Source of the DNA: Winogradskyella endarachnes
Lineage (GTDB): Bacteria; Bacteroidota; Bacteroidia; Flavobacteriales; Flavobacteriaceae
DNA length: 64,000 nt
Direction: 5' to 3'
Assembly: GCF_009741275.1 (NCBI RefSeq)
Contig: NZ_WOWS01000002.1
Span: forward strand, 62,001-126,000
The translations under genes were made by a program, and so were the position numbers. The notes beneath the pieces are model-generated. The model was not told where the DNA came from and did no database searches. It saw only the letters and a program-made list of their open reading frames with translations. Below are positions 37,127 through 46,033 of the stretch, in pieces (the first letter of the stretch is position 1; each line of letters begins with the position of its first letter).

Positions 37127-37148
37127 ACTTAACGCAAAAAATTGCGAT

Positions 37149-38126
37149 TTATTTGTACATCACTTTTTTTACTGCTGTAATAACAGAGTCACTGTTAGGT
37201 AACCATTCTGCTAACAGTACAGGAGAATAAGGCGCAGGTGTGTCTGCGGTGTTTATTTTTACAATAGGAGCATCTAAATAATCAAAGGCTTCAGATTGTA
37301 CTAAATATGTGATTTCAGTAGATACATTTCCAAAAGGCCATGCTTCTTCTAATATAACTAATCTATTTGTTTTCTTTACAGAAGTTAATATGGCTTCTCT
37401 ATCTAAAGGACGAACGGTACGTAAATCTATTATCTCACAAGAAATACCTTCTTTAGCTAATTCATCTGCAGCTTTATAGGCTTCTTTAATAATTTTACCA
37501 AAAGAAACAATAGTTACATCGTTGCCTTCACGTTTAATATCGGCAACACCAATTGGCACTGTGTATTCTCCTTCTGGTACTTCACCTTTATCACCATACA
37601 TTTGCTCACTTTCCATAAAAATAACAGGATCATCATCTCTAATAGCAGCTTTTAACAATCCTTTTGCGTCATAAGGGTTAGATGGTACAATAACCTTTAA
37701 ACCAGGAGTGTTTGCAAACCAGTTTTCAAATGCTTGAGAGTGTGTTGCAGCTAACTGACCAGCAGATGCAGTTGGCCCTCTAAATACAATAGGACATTTA
37801 AATTGTCCACCAGACATTTGTCTAATTTTTGCGGCATTATTAATAATTTGATCAATACCAACTAAAGAGAAGTTGAAGGTCATATATTCTACAATAGGAC
37901 GGTTACCTGTCATTGTAGAACCAATAGCTATACCTGCAAACCCAAGTTCTGCAATTGGTGTATCAATAACACGTTTTGCACCAAACTCATCTAACATCCC
38001 TTTTGATGCTTTGTATGCACCATTATATTCTGCTACTTCTTCACCCATAAGATAAATACTCTCATCTCTGCGCATTTCTTCGCTCATGGCTTCACAAATA
38101 GCTTCTCTAAATTGAATTGTCTTCAT
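37149..38126 (-). CDS. pdhB: Pyruvate dehydrogenase E1 component, beta subunit
   Basis: 325 residues. With a separate alpha subunit (not in this window) it forms thiamine-diphosphate-dependent E1, decarboxylating pyruvate for acetyl-CoA. Recognisable blocks are FREAICEAMSEEMRRDESIYLMGEEVAEYNGAYKASKGMLDEFG, DTPIAELGFAGIAIGSTMTGNRPIVEYMTF, GQLAATHSQAFENWF (TPP-binding region) and EIIDLRTVRPLDREAI. Length is normal. A -7 element lies just upstream and the gene is divergent from etfB. Confidence 0.93.
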   Translation of the reverse strand: MKTIQFREAICEAMSEEMRRDESIYLMGEEVAEYNGAYKASKGMLDEFGAKRVIDTPIAELGFAGIAIGSTMTGNRPIVEYMTFNFSLVGIDQIINNAAKIRQMSGGQFKCPIVFRGPTASAGQLAATHSQAFENWFANTPGLKVIVPSNPYDAKGLLKAAIRDDDPVIFMESEQMYGDKGEVPEGEYTVPIGVADIKREGNDVTIVSFGKIIKEAYKAADELAKEGISCEIIDLRTVRPLDREAILTSVKKTNRLVILEEAWPFGNVSTEITYLVQSEAFDYLDAPIVKINTADTPAPYSPVLLAEWLPNSDSVITAVKKVMYK

Positions 38127-38457
38127 GTTTATTTTTTTGTTCGAATAGCAAAAATAAGAATTATTGATTATATATTACCATTAAAATGACTGCGAAAACT
38201 GAAAAAATTTGTACTGTTTTTTCGAAAAAAATGAATTGATAAGATTTAAGAACCATTACACTTTTTTTTGAAATTGAATTTGTTTTAAAAGTTAAGGTTT
38301 TTCATAATAAAAGAAGTCTTTTTTTAGAAATATGGCAGTTTAATCCCTTAAAACTGACATTTTAAAAAATTTATTATGCGTGCATAGTAAAATTTCAATA
38401 TTTATAATTATATTCGTCGAGAATAAAATAGACGTTTAAAATAAATCATTAATTTAT
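38127..38457. other. Divergent intergenic region between pdhB and etfB
   Basis: About 330 bases, very AT-rich, without an ORF. It contains the pdhB -7 element, a palindrome TTTTTTCGAAAAAA at 38217-38230, and TATATTCG at 38409-38416, a weak -7 candidate for etfB. Nothing else is apparent. Confidence 0.55.
38149..38156 (-). promoter_or_regulatory. -7 element for pdhB
   Basis: On the minus strand TATTTTTG is a perfect TAnnTTTG match 22 nt before the pdhB ATG. No TTG is found at the expected -33 position. Confidence 0.45.
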
Positions 38458-39204
38458 ATGAAAATATTAGTATGTATTAGCCATGTGCCAGATACAACCT
38501 CAAAAATTAATTTCACCGATGGCGATTCAAAATTTGATACTAACGGTGTACAATTTGTAATTAACCCTAATGACGAATTTGGTCTAACACGTGCCATGTG
38601 GTTTAAGGAAAAGCAAGGTGCTAGTGTAGATGTAGTTAATGTTGGTGGCGCTGAAACAGAGCCAACTTTAAGAAAAGCCTTAGCAATTGGTGCTGATTCT
38701 GCAATTAGAGTAAATACTGAAGCTACAGACGGATTTTCTGTTGCAAAACAATTAGCAAAAGTGGTTAATGATGGTGGTTACGATTTAGTAATTGCTGGTA
38801 GAGAATCTATTGATTATAACGGAGCAATGGTGCCTGGTATGTTAGCAGGTATGACAGGTGCAAATTATGTAACTAACTGTATTGGTTTAGAAGTTGATGG
38901 AACTACAGTAAAAGCAGTTAGAGAAATCGATGGAGGAAAAGAAACAGTAAATACATCATTACCTTTAATAATTGGTGGCCAAAAAGGTTTGGTAGAAGAA
39001 AGTGATTTACGTATTCCTAATATGAGAGGTATTATGATGGCACGTAAAAAACCATTAAAAGTTATTGAACCTATTGAGGCTAGTGCAGAAACTAAATCTG
39101 TAAGTTTTGAGAAGCCAGCACCAAAAGGCGCTGTAAAATTAGTTGATGCTGATAATATAGATGAATTAGTAAGTTTACTTCATAATGAAGCTAAAGTGAT
39201 TTAG
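38458..39204 (+). CDS. etfB: Electron transfer flavoprotein, beta subunit
   Basis: 248 residues. MKILVCISHVPDTTSKI, FVINPNDEFGLTRAM, ALAIGADSAIRV, VIAGRESIDYNGAMVPGMLAGM and the LRIPNMRGIMMARKKPL recognition loop identify the ETF beta/FixA family. With the alpha subunit it carries electrons from acyl-CoA and similar dehydrogenases to the quinone pool. etfA follows after 104 nt that contain two palindromes. Confidence 0.95.
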   Translation: MKILVCISHVPDTTSKINFTDGDSKFDTNGVQFVINPNDEFGLTRAMWFKEKQGASVDVVNVGGAETEPTLRKALAIGADSAIRVNTEATDGFSVAKQLAKVVNDGGYDLVIAGRESIDYNGAMVPGMLAGMTGANYVTNCIGLEVDGTTVKAVREIDGGKETVNTSLPLIIGGQKGLVEESDLRIPNMRGIMMARKKPLKVIEPIEASAETKSVSFEKPAPKGAVKLVDADNIDELVSLLHNEAKVI

Positions 39205-39216
39205 TGCAACTAAATC

Positions 39217-39286
39217 ATTCCGAACTTGTTTCGGAATCTCATCAAGTTAAAGTAAATAATAATAAGTTCCTGAATCAAGTTCAGGA
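39217..39286 (+). repeat. Two REP-like palindromes in the etfB-etfA gap
   Basis: ATTCCGAA-cttgt-TTCGGAAT (39217-39237) and TCCTGAA-tcaag-TTCAGGA (39268-39286) are two stem-loops with 5-nt loops. The second resembles the reverse complement of the first, so they form an inverted pair. I recall palindromes of this shape dispersed in flavobacterial intergenic regions. Confidence 0.6.
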
Positions 39287-39308
39287 TAAATTTTATAAAT
39301 AAAATTTT

Positions 39309-40271
39309 ATGTCAATTCTAGTATATACAGAATCCGAAAACGGAAAATTAAAAAAAGCAGCTTTAGAGGTGGTGTCTTACGCCAAAGCTGTTGCAGACCA
39401 AATGGGCACATCAGTAACGGCTGTTGCCGTAAATGCAGATAATGTAGAAAGTTTGGGGAATTATGGCGCATCAAAAGTGCTTTTAGTTAAAGACGATAGT
39501 TTAAAAGATTTTAATGCTAAAAAATATGCAACAGTTGTTGCAGAAGCAGCTAAAAATGAAGCGGCAAAAGTAGTTGTGGTGAGCTCTAGTGCAGATAGTA
39601 AATATTTAGCACCACTGTTAGCAGTTAATTTAGAAGCAGGTTATGTTTCTAATGTAATTGCAGCACCATCTAACGTAGAACCTTTTACAGTAAAACGTTC
39701 GGCATTTACTAATAAAGCATTTGCAAACGTAGAAATCACAACAGATGTAAAAATTGTTGGTTTATCTAATAATTCTTATGGTTTAGTAGAATCTGGAGGA
39801 AATGCATCCGTAGAAGATTTTTCGCCATCAATACCAGAGTCTGGTGTAAGCGTAGAATCTGTTGATAAAGCAACAGATAAGGTAAGTATTGCTGATGCAG
39901 AAATTGTGGTATCAGGAGGAAGAGGATTAAAAGGACCAGAAAATTGGGGAATGATTGAAGAGCTTGCAGACGTTTTAGGTGCAGCTACAGCATGTTCTAA
40001 ACCCGTTTCAGATTTAGGATGGCGACCACATAGCGAACATGTAGGGCAAACAGGTAAGCCAGTGGCTTCTAACCTATATATTGCAGTAGGAATTTCTGGT
40101 GCTATTCAACATTTGGCAGGTATTAACTCATCTAAAGTAAAAGTAGTAATCAATACAGACGCTGAAGCGCCTTTCTTTAAGGCTGCAGATTATGGTGTAG
40201 TAGGCGATGCTTTTGAGGTGGTACCTCAATTAATTGAAAAATTGAAAGCTTTTAAAGCATCAAACGCATAA
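39309..40271 (+). CDS. etfA: Electron transfer flavoprotein, alpha subunit
   Basis: 320 residues. The C-terminal FAD-binding signature is complete: VVSGGRGLKGPENW, ATACSKPVSDLGWRPHSEHVGQTGKPVASNLYIAVGISGAIQHLAGI, VVINTDAEAPFFKAADYGVVGD. The N-terminal domain (SILVYTESENGKLKKAALEVVSYA) is the usual ETF alpha fold. Partner of etfB upstream; the pair transfers electrons from fatty acid and amino acid oxidation. Confidence 0.95.
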   Translation: MSILVYTESENGKLKKAALEVVSYAKAVADQMGTSVTAVAVNADNVESLGNYGASKVLLVKDDSLKDFNAKKYATVVAEAAKNEAAKVVVVSSSADSKYLAPLLAVNLEAGYVSNVIAAPSNVEPFTVKRSAFTNKAFANVEITTDVKIVGLSNNSYGLVESGGNASVEDFSPSIPESGVSVESVDKATDKVSIADAEIVVSGGRGLKGPENWGMIEELADVLGAATACSKPVSDLGWRPHSEHVGQTGKPVASNLYIAVGISGAIQHLAGINSSKVKVVINTDAEAPFFKAADYGVVGDAFEVVPQLIEKLKAFKASNA

Positions 40272-40456
40272 TTTTATTACCTTGTAAAATTGAATATCAA
40301 TTCGGTTAAATTCGAGATGATATAAATTAAAGGGCTGTTTAAATTTAGATATCTGTATCACATACATTTTAAGGAAAGTATGATATAAATTAACCAAATC
40401 TGTAAATTGCAGTTGGTAAAGTCCAAATTTAAACAGTTCTTTGTGTTTTATAAATT

Positions 40457-41071
40457 ATGAGTTTAGTACGTTTAAATATCAAAGGCATTTCATACAGTCA
40501 AACCCAAAATGGTGCCTACGCTTTAATACTTAATGAAGTAGATGGAGATAGAAAACTACCAATAGTTATTGGTGCTTTTGAAGCCCAATCTATTGCCATA
40601 GCTTTAGAAAAAGAGATTCGTCCTCCACGTCCACTTACTCACGATTTATTTAAAAACTTTGCAGACCGGTTTGATATAGTTGTAAAACAGGTAATTATAC
40701 ACAAATTGGTAGATGGTGTGTTTTATTCGAGTTTAATTTGCGAACGCGATAAAATTGAAGAAATAATCGATGCCAGAACTAGTGATGCTATTGCTTTAGC
40801 ATTACGTTTTCAAGCACCAATATTCACTTATAAAAATATTTTAGATAAGGCTGGTATTTATCTAAAAGTCAATCCTAAAAAGGAAGATGAAGAGCAAGAT
40901 AGTATTCTTGTAGATGACCTTATTGTAGAAGAAATTGAAGCCGCTTCAAAAGAACAAGAAGGTTATAAAAATATGTCTCTAGAAGAGCTTAACAATCTAT
41001 TACATGAAGCTGTTAATAACGAAGATTATGAAACTGCAGCTAAATTAAGAGACGAAATTTCTAAACGCTAA
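40457..41071 (+). CDS. Bifunctional nuclease family protein (DUF151) with UvrB/UvrC-like tail
   Basis: 204 residues. The DUF151 domain (about 1-135) shows KGISYSQTQNGAYALILNEVDGDRKLPIVIGAFEAQSIAIALE, RPLTHDLFKNF and IDARTSDAIALALRFQAPIFTY. The C-terminal part, after an acidic linker, has a UVR-motif-like helix pair (LEELNNLLHEAVNNEDYETAAKLRDEISKR), seen in other bacterial members. Homologues have RNase/DNase activity in plants; the bacterial role is unclear. The next gene, a nucleoside transporter, starts 15 nt downstream. Confidence 0.9.
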   Translation: MSLVRLNIKGISYSQTQNGAYALILNEVDGDRKLPIVIGAFEAQSIAIALEKEIRPPRPLTHDLFKNFADRFDIVVKQVIIHKLVDGVFYSSLICERDKIEEIIDARTSDAIALALRFQAPIFTYKNILDKAGIYLKVNPKKEDEEQDSILVDDLIVEEIEAASKEQEGYKNMSLEELNNLLHEAVNNEDYETAAKLRDEISKR

Positions 41072-41086
41072 CTAACACTACATTTT

Positions 41087-42799
41087 ATGAATTATTTTTT
41101 CAAGGCCTTTCTTGCTATATTTATTGGACTCTCATCAATTACAGCACAAGAACTTGAAAAGACATGGGAATCTACTGAAGCAGGTAGTACTTATGAAACT
41201 TTAGAATTTAATAAAGGAGAATTTAAATTTTCATCTCAAATTAATAATAATCTTAAAGGAGATTACATGTATCAAAATAATCTATTGGTACTGTATCATA
41301 ACGATTCTTTAAACTCAATTGAGCGTTATAAAATAACTGAACTTACAGATTCTACACTAGTTTTCTCTGGTAAAACCATGCGTTTCAACTTAATTTCAAA
41401 AAAAGAAGAACTTGAAACGGTTTCAGAAGCTGTAGTCGACAAAATTATACCAAACCAAGGATTTTCTATAACTAGTCTATGGCGAGGTGTTTTGGGTATG
41501 GTTACCTTAATTTTTATTGCTTTTTTATTTAGTAGTAATAGAATGGCTGTAAATTGGAAAACAGTAGGAATAGGTTTGCTATTTCAACTTATAATAGCCA
41601 TAGGTGTTTTAAAGGTAGATTTTGTAAAATCTATTTTTGAAACGGTAGGTCAAGGATTTATAGAAGTTTTAAGGTTTACGCAAGCCGGAAGTGAATTTTT
41701 ATTTGGAGGCATGTTAGATATTGAATCTTTTGGTTTCATTTTTGCTTTTCAAGTATTACCAACTATTATATTTTTCTCAGCATTAACATCAGTTTTGTTT
41801 TATCTAGGTATAATTCAAAAAGTTGTAAAAGGAATGGGGTGGTTGTTATCTAAAATTTTAGGTATTTCTGGAGCTGAAAGTTTGAGTGTTGCTGGTAATA
41901 TTTTCTTAGGTCAAACCGAAGCACCATTATTAATTAAGGCGTATTTAGAGAAAATGAATAAGTCTGAGATTTTATTAGTAATGATAGGTGGTATGGCTAC
42001 AGTGGCAGGTGCCGTTTTAGCGGCTTATATTGGATTTTTAGGAGGCGATGATATAGAAATGCAATTATTTTATGCTAAACATTTATTAGCAGCATCAGTA
42101 ATGGCAGCACCAGGTGCTATTGTTATATCTAAAATTTTATTTCCTCAAGTAGAAGAGGTTAATACAGATGTTACTGTGTCAAAAGAAAAAATAGGTTCTA
42201 ATATTTTAGAGGCTATTGCAAATGGAACAACAGAAGGCTTAAAATTAGCGGTAAACGTAGGCGCTATGCTTTTAGTGTTTGTGGCTTTTATAGCCATGAT
42301 AAATGGAATTTTAGGAGGTCTTGCAGGTTTTGATGGAATTATCATTGAAAGCTTAAATATACATTGGCAGTTCACATCACTAAATGAAATAATAGCAGAG
42401 AACACAGCATACGATAGTTTGTCTTTAGAGTTTCTTTTAGGTTATCTTTTTGCACCACTAATGTGGTTAATTGGTGTAGCAAAAGAAGATATGGCTTTAA
42501 TGGGCCAACTACTTGGAATTAAATTAGCAGCGAGTGAATTTATTGGCTATATACAATTGGCAGATTTAAAAAATGCAGCCAGTGCAACACATCTTACTTA
42601 TGAGAAGTCAATAATCATGGCAACGTATATGCTATGTGGTTTTGCTAATTTTGCATCTATCGGAATTCAAATTGGAGGTATAGGTTCTCTTGCACCTGGT
42701 CAACGTACACAATTATCTAAGTTTGGAATGAAAGCGTTAATAGGTGGTACATTAGCATCATTAGTTTCTGCTACTATTGCAGGTATGATAATTGGGTAA
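41087..42799 (+). CDS. NupC-type concentrative nucleoside transporter with N-terminal periplasmic domain
   Basis: 570 residues. A signal peptide (IFIGLSSITAQ) is followed by about 110 residues that look like a small beta-rich, lipocalin-like domain (KTWESTEAGSTYETLEFNKGEF, STLVFSGKTMRFNL), and then the transporter from about residue 130. Signature blocks of the concentrative nucleoside transporter family are NIFLGQTEAPLLIKAYLEKMNKSEILLVMIGGMATVAGAVLAAYIGF and TYMLCGFANFASIGIQIGGIGSLAPGQR. It imports nucleosides with Na+ or H+. Co-transcribed with the DUF151 gene; the extra N-terminal domain is absent from classical NupC. Confidence 0.92.
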   Translation: MNYFFKAFLAIFIGLSSITAQELEKTWESTEAGSTYETLEFNKGEFKFSSQINNNLKGDYMYQNNLLVLYHNDSLNSIERYKITELTDSTLVFSGKTMRFNLISKKEELETVSEAVVDKIIPNQGFSITSLWRGVLGMVTLIFIAFLFSSNRMAVNWKTVGIGLLFQLIIAIGVLKVDFVKSIFETVGQGFIEVLRFTQAGSEFLFGGMLDIESFGFIFAFQVLPTIIFFSALTSVLFYLGIIQKVVKGMGWLLSKILGISGAESLSVAGNIFLGQTEAPLLIKAYLEKMNKSEILLVMIGGMATVAGAVLAAYIGFLGGDDIEMQLFYAKHLLAASVMAAPGAIVISKILFPQVEEVNTDVTVSKEKIGSNILEAIANGTTEGLKLAVNVGAMLLVFVAFIAMINGILGGLAGFDGIIIESLNIHWQFTSLNEIIAENTAYDSLSLEFLLGYLFAPLMWLIGVAKEDMALMGQLLGIKLAASEFIGYIQLADLKNAASATHLTYEKSIIMATYMLCGFANFASIGIQIGGIGSLAPGQRTQLSKFGMKALIGGTLASLVSATIAGMIIG

Positions 42800-43001
42800 T
42801 TAACAGCCGCTATGTCTTGCAGACATTTACCTAAGGCGAAAATTTAATATAGAGAATAGAAACGCAATTCGTTAATAACTTTTGATATCTGACTATCAGT
42901 ATTAAGAATTATTTTAATGCATTTTAATTAAATTCGTTTCCTAAATTTATTCTTAATTATATTGAAAGTTTCTTCCTATTGGGAAGACGGAAGATGGGTC
43001 T

Positions 43002-43826
43002 ATGAAACAATACCACGATTTAGTAAAGCACGTTTTAGCAGAAGGCAACGAAAAAGGAGATAGAACTGGTACAGGTACAACCTCTGTTTTTGGTTATCAA
43101 ATGCGATTCGATTTAAGTGAAGGTTTCCCAATGGTAACCACTAAAAAATTACACCTTAAATCTATTATATATGAGTTGCTATGGTTCTTAAAAGGCGATA
43201 CAAATACGAAGTATTTAACAGAAAACGGTGTAAGAATCTGGAATGAATGGGCTGATGAAAATGGCGATTTAGGACCTGTTTACGGACATCAATGGCGTAA
43301 TTGGGCAAGTGAAGATATTGACCAAATAAAAGAAGTTATTTCAACTTTAAAAAATAATCCAAATAGTAGAAGAATGTTAGTTTCGGCATGGAACCCTTCG
43401 GTTTTGCCAGATACATCTAAATCATTCTCAGAAAATGTAGCTAACGGTAAAGCAGCTTTACCACCTTGTCACGCTTTTTTTCAATTTTATGTCGCTAATG
43501 GTAAGTTATCTTGCCAGCTCTATCAGCGCAGTGCAGACATCTTTTTAGGTGTACCTTTTAATATTGCGTCTTATGCATTATTTACAATGATGATGGCACA
43601 AGTTTGTGGATATAAGGCTGGAGATTTTATACACACATTTGGTGATGCACATATTTATAATAATCATAGAGAGCAATTAGAATTGCAATTATCTAGAGAA
43701 CCAAGACCGTTACCTAAAATGATTTTAAATCCTGAGATAAAAGATATTTTCGACTTTAAATTTGAAGACTTCACACTTGTAGATTATAATCCGCATCCAC
43801 ATATTAAAGGTAAAGTTGCCGTTTAA
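43002..43826 (+). CDS. thyA: Thymidylate synthase
   Basis: 274 residues. It methylates dUMP to dTMP with methylene-tetrahydrofolate. [74 protein letters not shown], the active cysteine in [35 protein letters not shown] and [10 protein letters not shown] are all present. Length lies in the normal range. The DHFR fusion that regenerates its cofactor is 1.2 kb downstream, separated by a pseudogene and a small minus-strand gene. Confidence 0.97.
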   Translation: MKQYHDLVKHVLAEGNEKGDRTGTGTTSVFGYQMRFDLSEGFPMVTTKKLHLKSIIYELLWFLKGDTNTKYLTENGVRIWNEWADENGDLGPVYGHQWRNWASEDIDQIKEVISTLKNNPNSRRMLVSAWNPSVLPDTSKSFSENVANGKAALPPCHAFFQFYVANGKLSCQLYQRSADIFLGVPFNIASYALFTMMMAQVCGYKAGDFIHTFGDAHIYNNHREQLELQLSREPRPLPKMILNPEIKDIFDFKFEDFTLVDYNPHPHIKGKVAV

Positions 43827-43835
43827 AATTACTAC

Positions 43836-44335
43836 ATGCAATTATATTTTATAAGTTTTGCTGTACTATTTAGTGTACTTATTGGTTTGTAAGGAAAGTT
43901 CAAGTACGTTGGTCAATATAAAAATAGACACTTTATCAACCACAAAGTCATTGTTATGGAAAGCGACCAATGAAATAGTAAAATTAAAAGAAAAACATAT
44001 CCTGTTTACAGAGGTTGCGACAAAGATTTAAGCTTTGAAGAAATTAAAAATTGCACCACAGAAAAAATTATAAATTATATTAAAGTTAGCTTTAATTATG
44101 AGTTAGCTAATAAAGCATTTCCTACCGCAAAAGAAACTCTGTATCTAGTAGATTTTATAATTAATAAAAAAGGAAGGACGGAAGAAATAAACGTTAAAGC
44201 ACACCATAAGGCGCGGTTGCCATAGATGTCATTCAACTTATAAAACGTATGCCTAAATTTAAAACTGTGGGCACAAGTAATGGCGAGCCAGTTAAAACAC
44301 CTTTTAGTGCATTAATGACTGTATATCTTGAATAG
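43836..44335 (+). pseudogene. Decayed TonB-C-terminal-like gene
   Basis: An ATG at 43836 starts a signal-peptide-like stretch (MQLYFISFAVLFSVLIGL) that hits TAA at 43890; the same frame hits TGA at 43971, then stays open with YPVYRGCDKDLSFEEIKNC and LYLVDFIINKKGRTEEINVKA. A frameshift near 44205-44216 moves to the frame of VAIDVIQLIKRMPKFKTVGT and NGEPVKTPFSALMTVYLE, ending at TAG 44333-44335. The combined reading resembles flavobacterial proteins with a TonB C-terminal-like domain. Two stops and one frameshift show that the gene is broken, unless the sequence has errors. Confidence 0.75.
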
Positions 44336-44340
44336 AAAAC

Positions 44341-44376
44341 AAAAAAGCATCTCCATAATTAATTGAGACGCTTTTT
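44341..44376. terminator. Bidirectional terminator between the pseudogene and the isoamylase-N-like gene
   Basis: AAAAAGC (44342-44348) pairs with GCTTTTT (44370-44376) and TCTC (44350-44353) with GAGA (44365-44368), with one mismatch between. Confidence 0.8.
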
Positions 44377-44402
44377 GTTAAGATTTTATGTAAGAATTAT
44401 TT

Positions 44403-44705
44403 TTATAAGTTAATAACGCTATTCTCAGCACCAGCAAAATCATTCCAAGCATAAGCATCTGCTTGATCATCGTTAATATAAGATTTACCATCAACAAGAT
44501 ATCTAAATTCGTAAGAATTGTCTTTTTCTAAATCAACAGTTGCCTTAAAAGTACCGTTTTTTAATTTCTTTAATTTTGTTGCTTTCTTTTCATTCCACTC
44601 GTTAAAGCTACCAAGAACAACTACACTTTTTGCCTCCTCTGCAGGTACAGAAAATGTGACCTTACAAACTGGCTTACTTTTTAAATACTGCTTTTTAATT
44701 GCCAT
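44403..44705 (-). CDS. Isoamylase N-terminal/CBM48-like small protein
   Basis: 100 residues, made almost entirely of an early-set isoamylase N-terminal domain: KVTFSVPAEEAKSVVVLGSFNEWNEKKATKLKKLKNGTFKATVDLEKDNSYEFRYLVDGKSYINDDQADAY. Such domains bind glycogen or similar alpha-glucans; stand-alone versions are common in flavobacteria and resemble the AMPK beta glycogen-binding domain. No signal peptide, so cytoplasmic. It may target a partner to glycogen, but none is evident nearby. Confidence 0.88.
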   Translation of the reverse strand: MAIKKQYLKSKPVCKVTFSVPAEEAKSVVVLGSFNEWNEKKATKLKKLKNGTFKATVDLEKDNSYEFRYLVDGKSYINDDQADAYAWNDFAGAENSVINL

Positions 44706-44992
44706 AATAATTGATTTAATTACAAAGCAAAAGTATAAAAGAATTGAGCAATTAAATCTGATTAAAGGTCTAAAAACGAAAGAATTATCATTTTCTTAAT
44801 ATTATAATTAGATTTTATTTAAGAATGTAAAATTTAAAGTACAATTTTATTGTTTCAATAAAGTGCCATGTTAGCTCTGAGTATCTGATTTTCAGCTATA
44901 TCGTTTTCGAAAATAATTAATATGCAATCTCATAATATTACAATTAAGTTATATTGAAATTTTAGGTATATTTATCTTATTAAATTACCATT

Positions 44993-45925
44993 ATGTTCGG
45001 AAAGAAAAAGACGGTTTCAACGATAGATAAAGATCAATTAGAACTTATTGAAAATGCGCAAAAACGCATTAAACAAAAAAAGCGTTTATATATACATTTT
45101 GTTATATTCTTAATTGGTGCGGTTTTTTTAATATTATCTAATACTGTTTTGGGTATTGGTAAAGATTTTAAAATTGCTGGTATAGATTGGTTTGTATATG
45201 CAATTATAGCTTGGCTCTTTTTGTTTATTTATCATTTTATAAGCGTTTTTATTACCCATAAATTTATGGGTAAGGCATGGGAAAAACAACAGTTAGATAA
45301 GCTGGTAAACCTACAACAAGCTAGAATAGATAAATTAAAAGCTAATTTTTTAAAAGAAGAAAGTAAAATAGCACAAACACAGGCTTACACTGAAGCGAAA
45401 GAAAACCCTAAGGTATTAGAAAAAAAAAAGACCTCTGAGTTAACCATCATTGTAGCTGCAGGTGAAAATAATGCTATTGGTAAGGATAATCAGTTAATTT
45501 GGCATTTAAGTGATGATTTAAAACATTTTAAATCTTTAACTAATGGGCATCATATTATTATGGGACGTAAAACATTTGAAAGTTTTCCAAAACCTTTGCC
45601 TAATAGAACACATGTAGTTATAACTAGACAAAAAGATTATAAGGCGCCAGATGGAGTAATAATTGTAAACTCTCTTGAAGATGCTCTTGATGCTTCAAGA
45701 TTTGACAAACAGCCCTTCGTTATTGGCGGAGGAGAGATATACAAACAAGCAATGCCTTTAGTTGATAAACTTGAAATAACTAGAGTTCATGCAGATTTTG
45801 AAAATGCAGATACTTTTTTTCCGGAAATTGATGATAGTAAATGGCAAGAAGTTAGTAGAAAAACTCATGATGCCGATGAGAAGCATGCTTATGCTTTTTC
45901 GTTTATCACCTATTTAAGAAAATAA
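44993..45925 (+). CDS. 2TM domain-dihydrofolate reductase fusion protein
   Basis: 310 residues. Residues 30-90 carry two membrane segments (YIHFVIFLIGAVFLIL and FVYAIIAWLFLFIYHF) of the 2TM domain family, followed by a Lys-rich helical linker. DHFR begins at about 149 (LTIIVAAGENNAIGKDNQLIWHL), with the acidic substrate residue Asp175 and the blocks IIMGRKTFESF, NRTHVVITR and FVIGGGEIYKQAMPLVDKLEITRV. A Ser replaces the usual Pro in WHLSDD. DHFR lacks its own start codon, so the reductase is probably made only as a membrane-anchored fusion. The junction lies on a run of ten A (45420-45429). Confidence 0.88.
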   Translation: MFGKKKTVSTIDKDQLELIENAQKRIKQKKRLYIHFVIFLIGAVFLILSNTVLGIGKDFKIAGIDWFVYAIIAWLFLFIYHFISVFITHKFMGKAWEKQQLDKLVNLQQARIDKLKANFLKEESKIAQTQAYTEAKENPKVLEKKKTSELTIIVAAGENNAIGKDNQLIWHLSDDLKHFKSLTNGHHIIMGRKTFESFPKPLPNRTHVVITRQKDYKAPDGVIIVNSLEDALDASRFDKQPFVIGGGEIYKQAMPLVDKLEITRVHADFENADTFFPEIDDSKWQEVSRKTHDADEKHAYAFSFITYLRK

Positions 45926-45963
45926 ATTATAGCGTTATCTATTTATTGCGACTTAATTAAAAC

Positions 45964-45999
45964 AAAACACCCAAGCTAAATACATAGTTTGGGTGTTTT
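45964..45999. terminator. Bidirectional terminator between the DHFR fusion and metK
   Basis: AAAACACCCAA (45964-45974) pairs with TTGGGTGTTTT (45989-45999), extended inside by a G-T pair and CTA/TAG. It serves both convergent genes. Confidence 0.9.
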
Positions 46000-46033
46000 T
46001 AATTATAATTAATTTTAGCTTTAAAAAGCTATT

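Noticed and set aside
42971..42987. TCTTCC/GGAAGA hairpin just before thyA
   Set aside because: Only 6 bp, no T run and no conserved RNA motif; could be chance.
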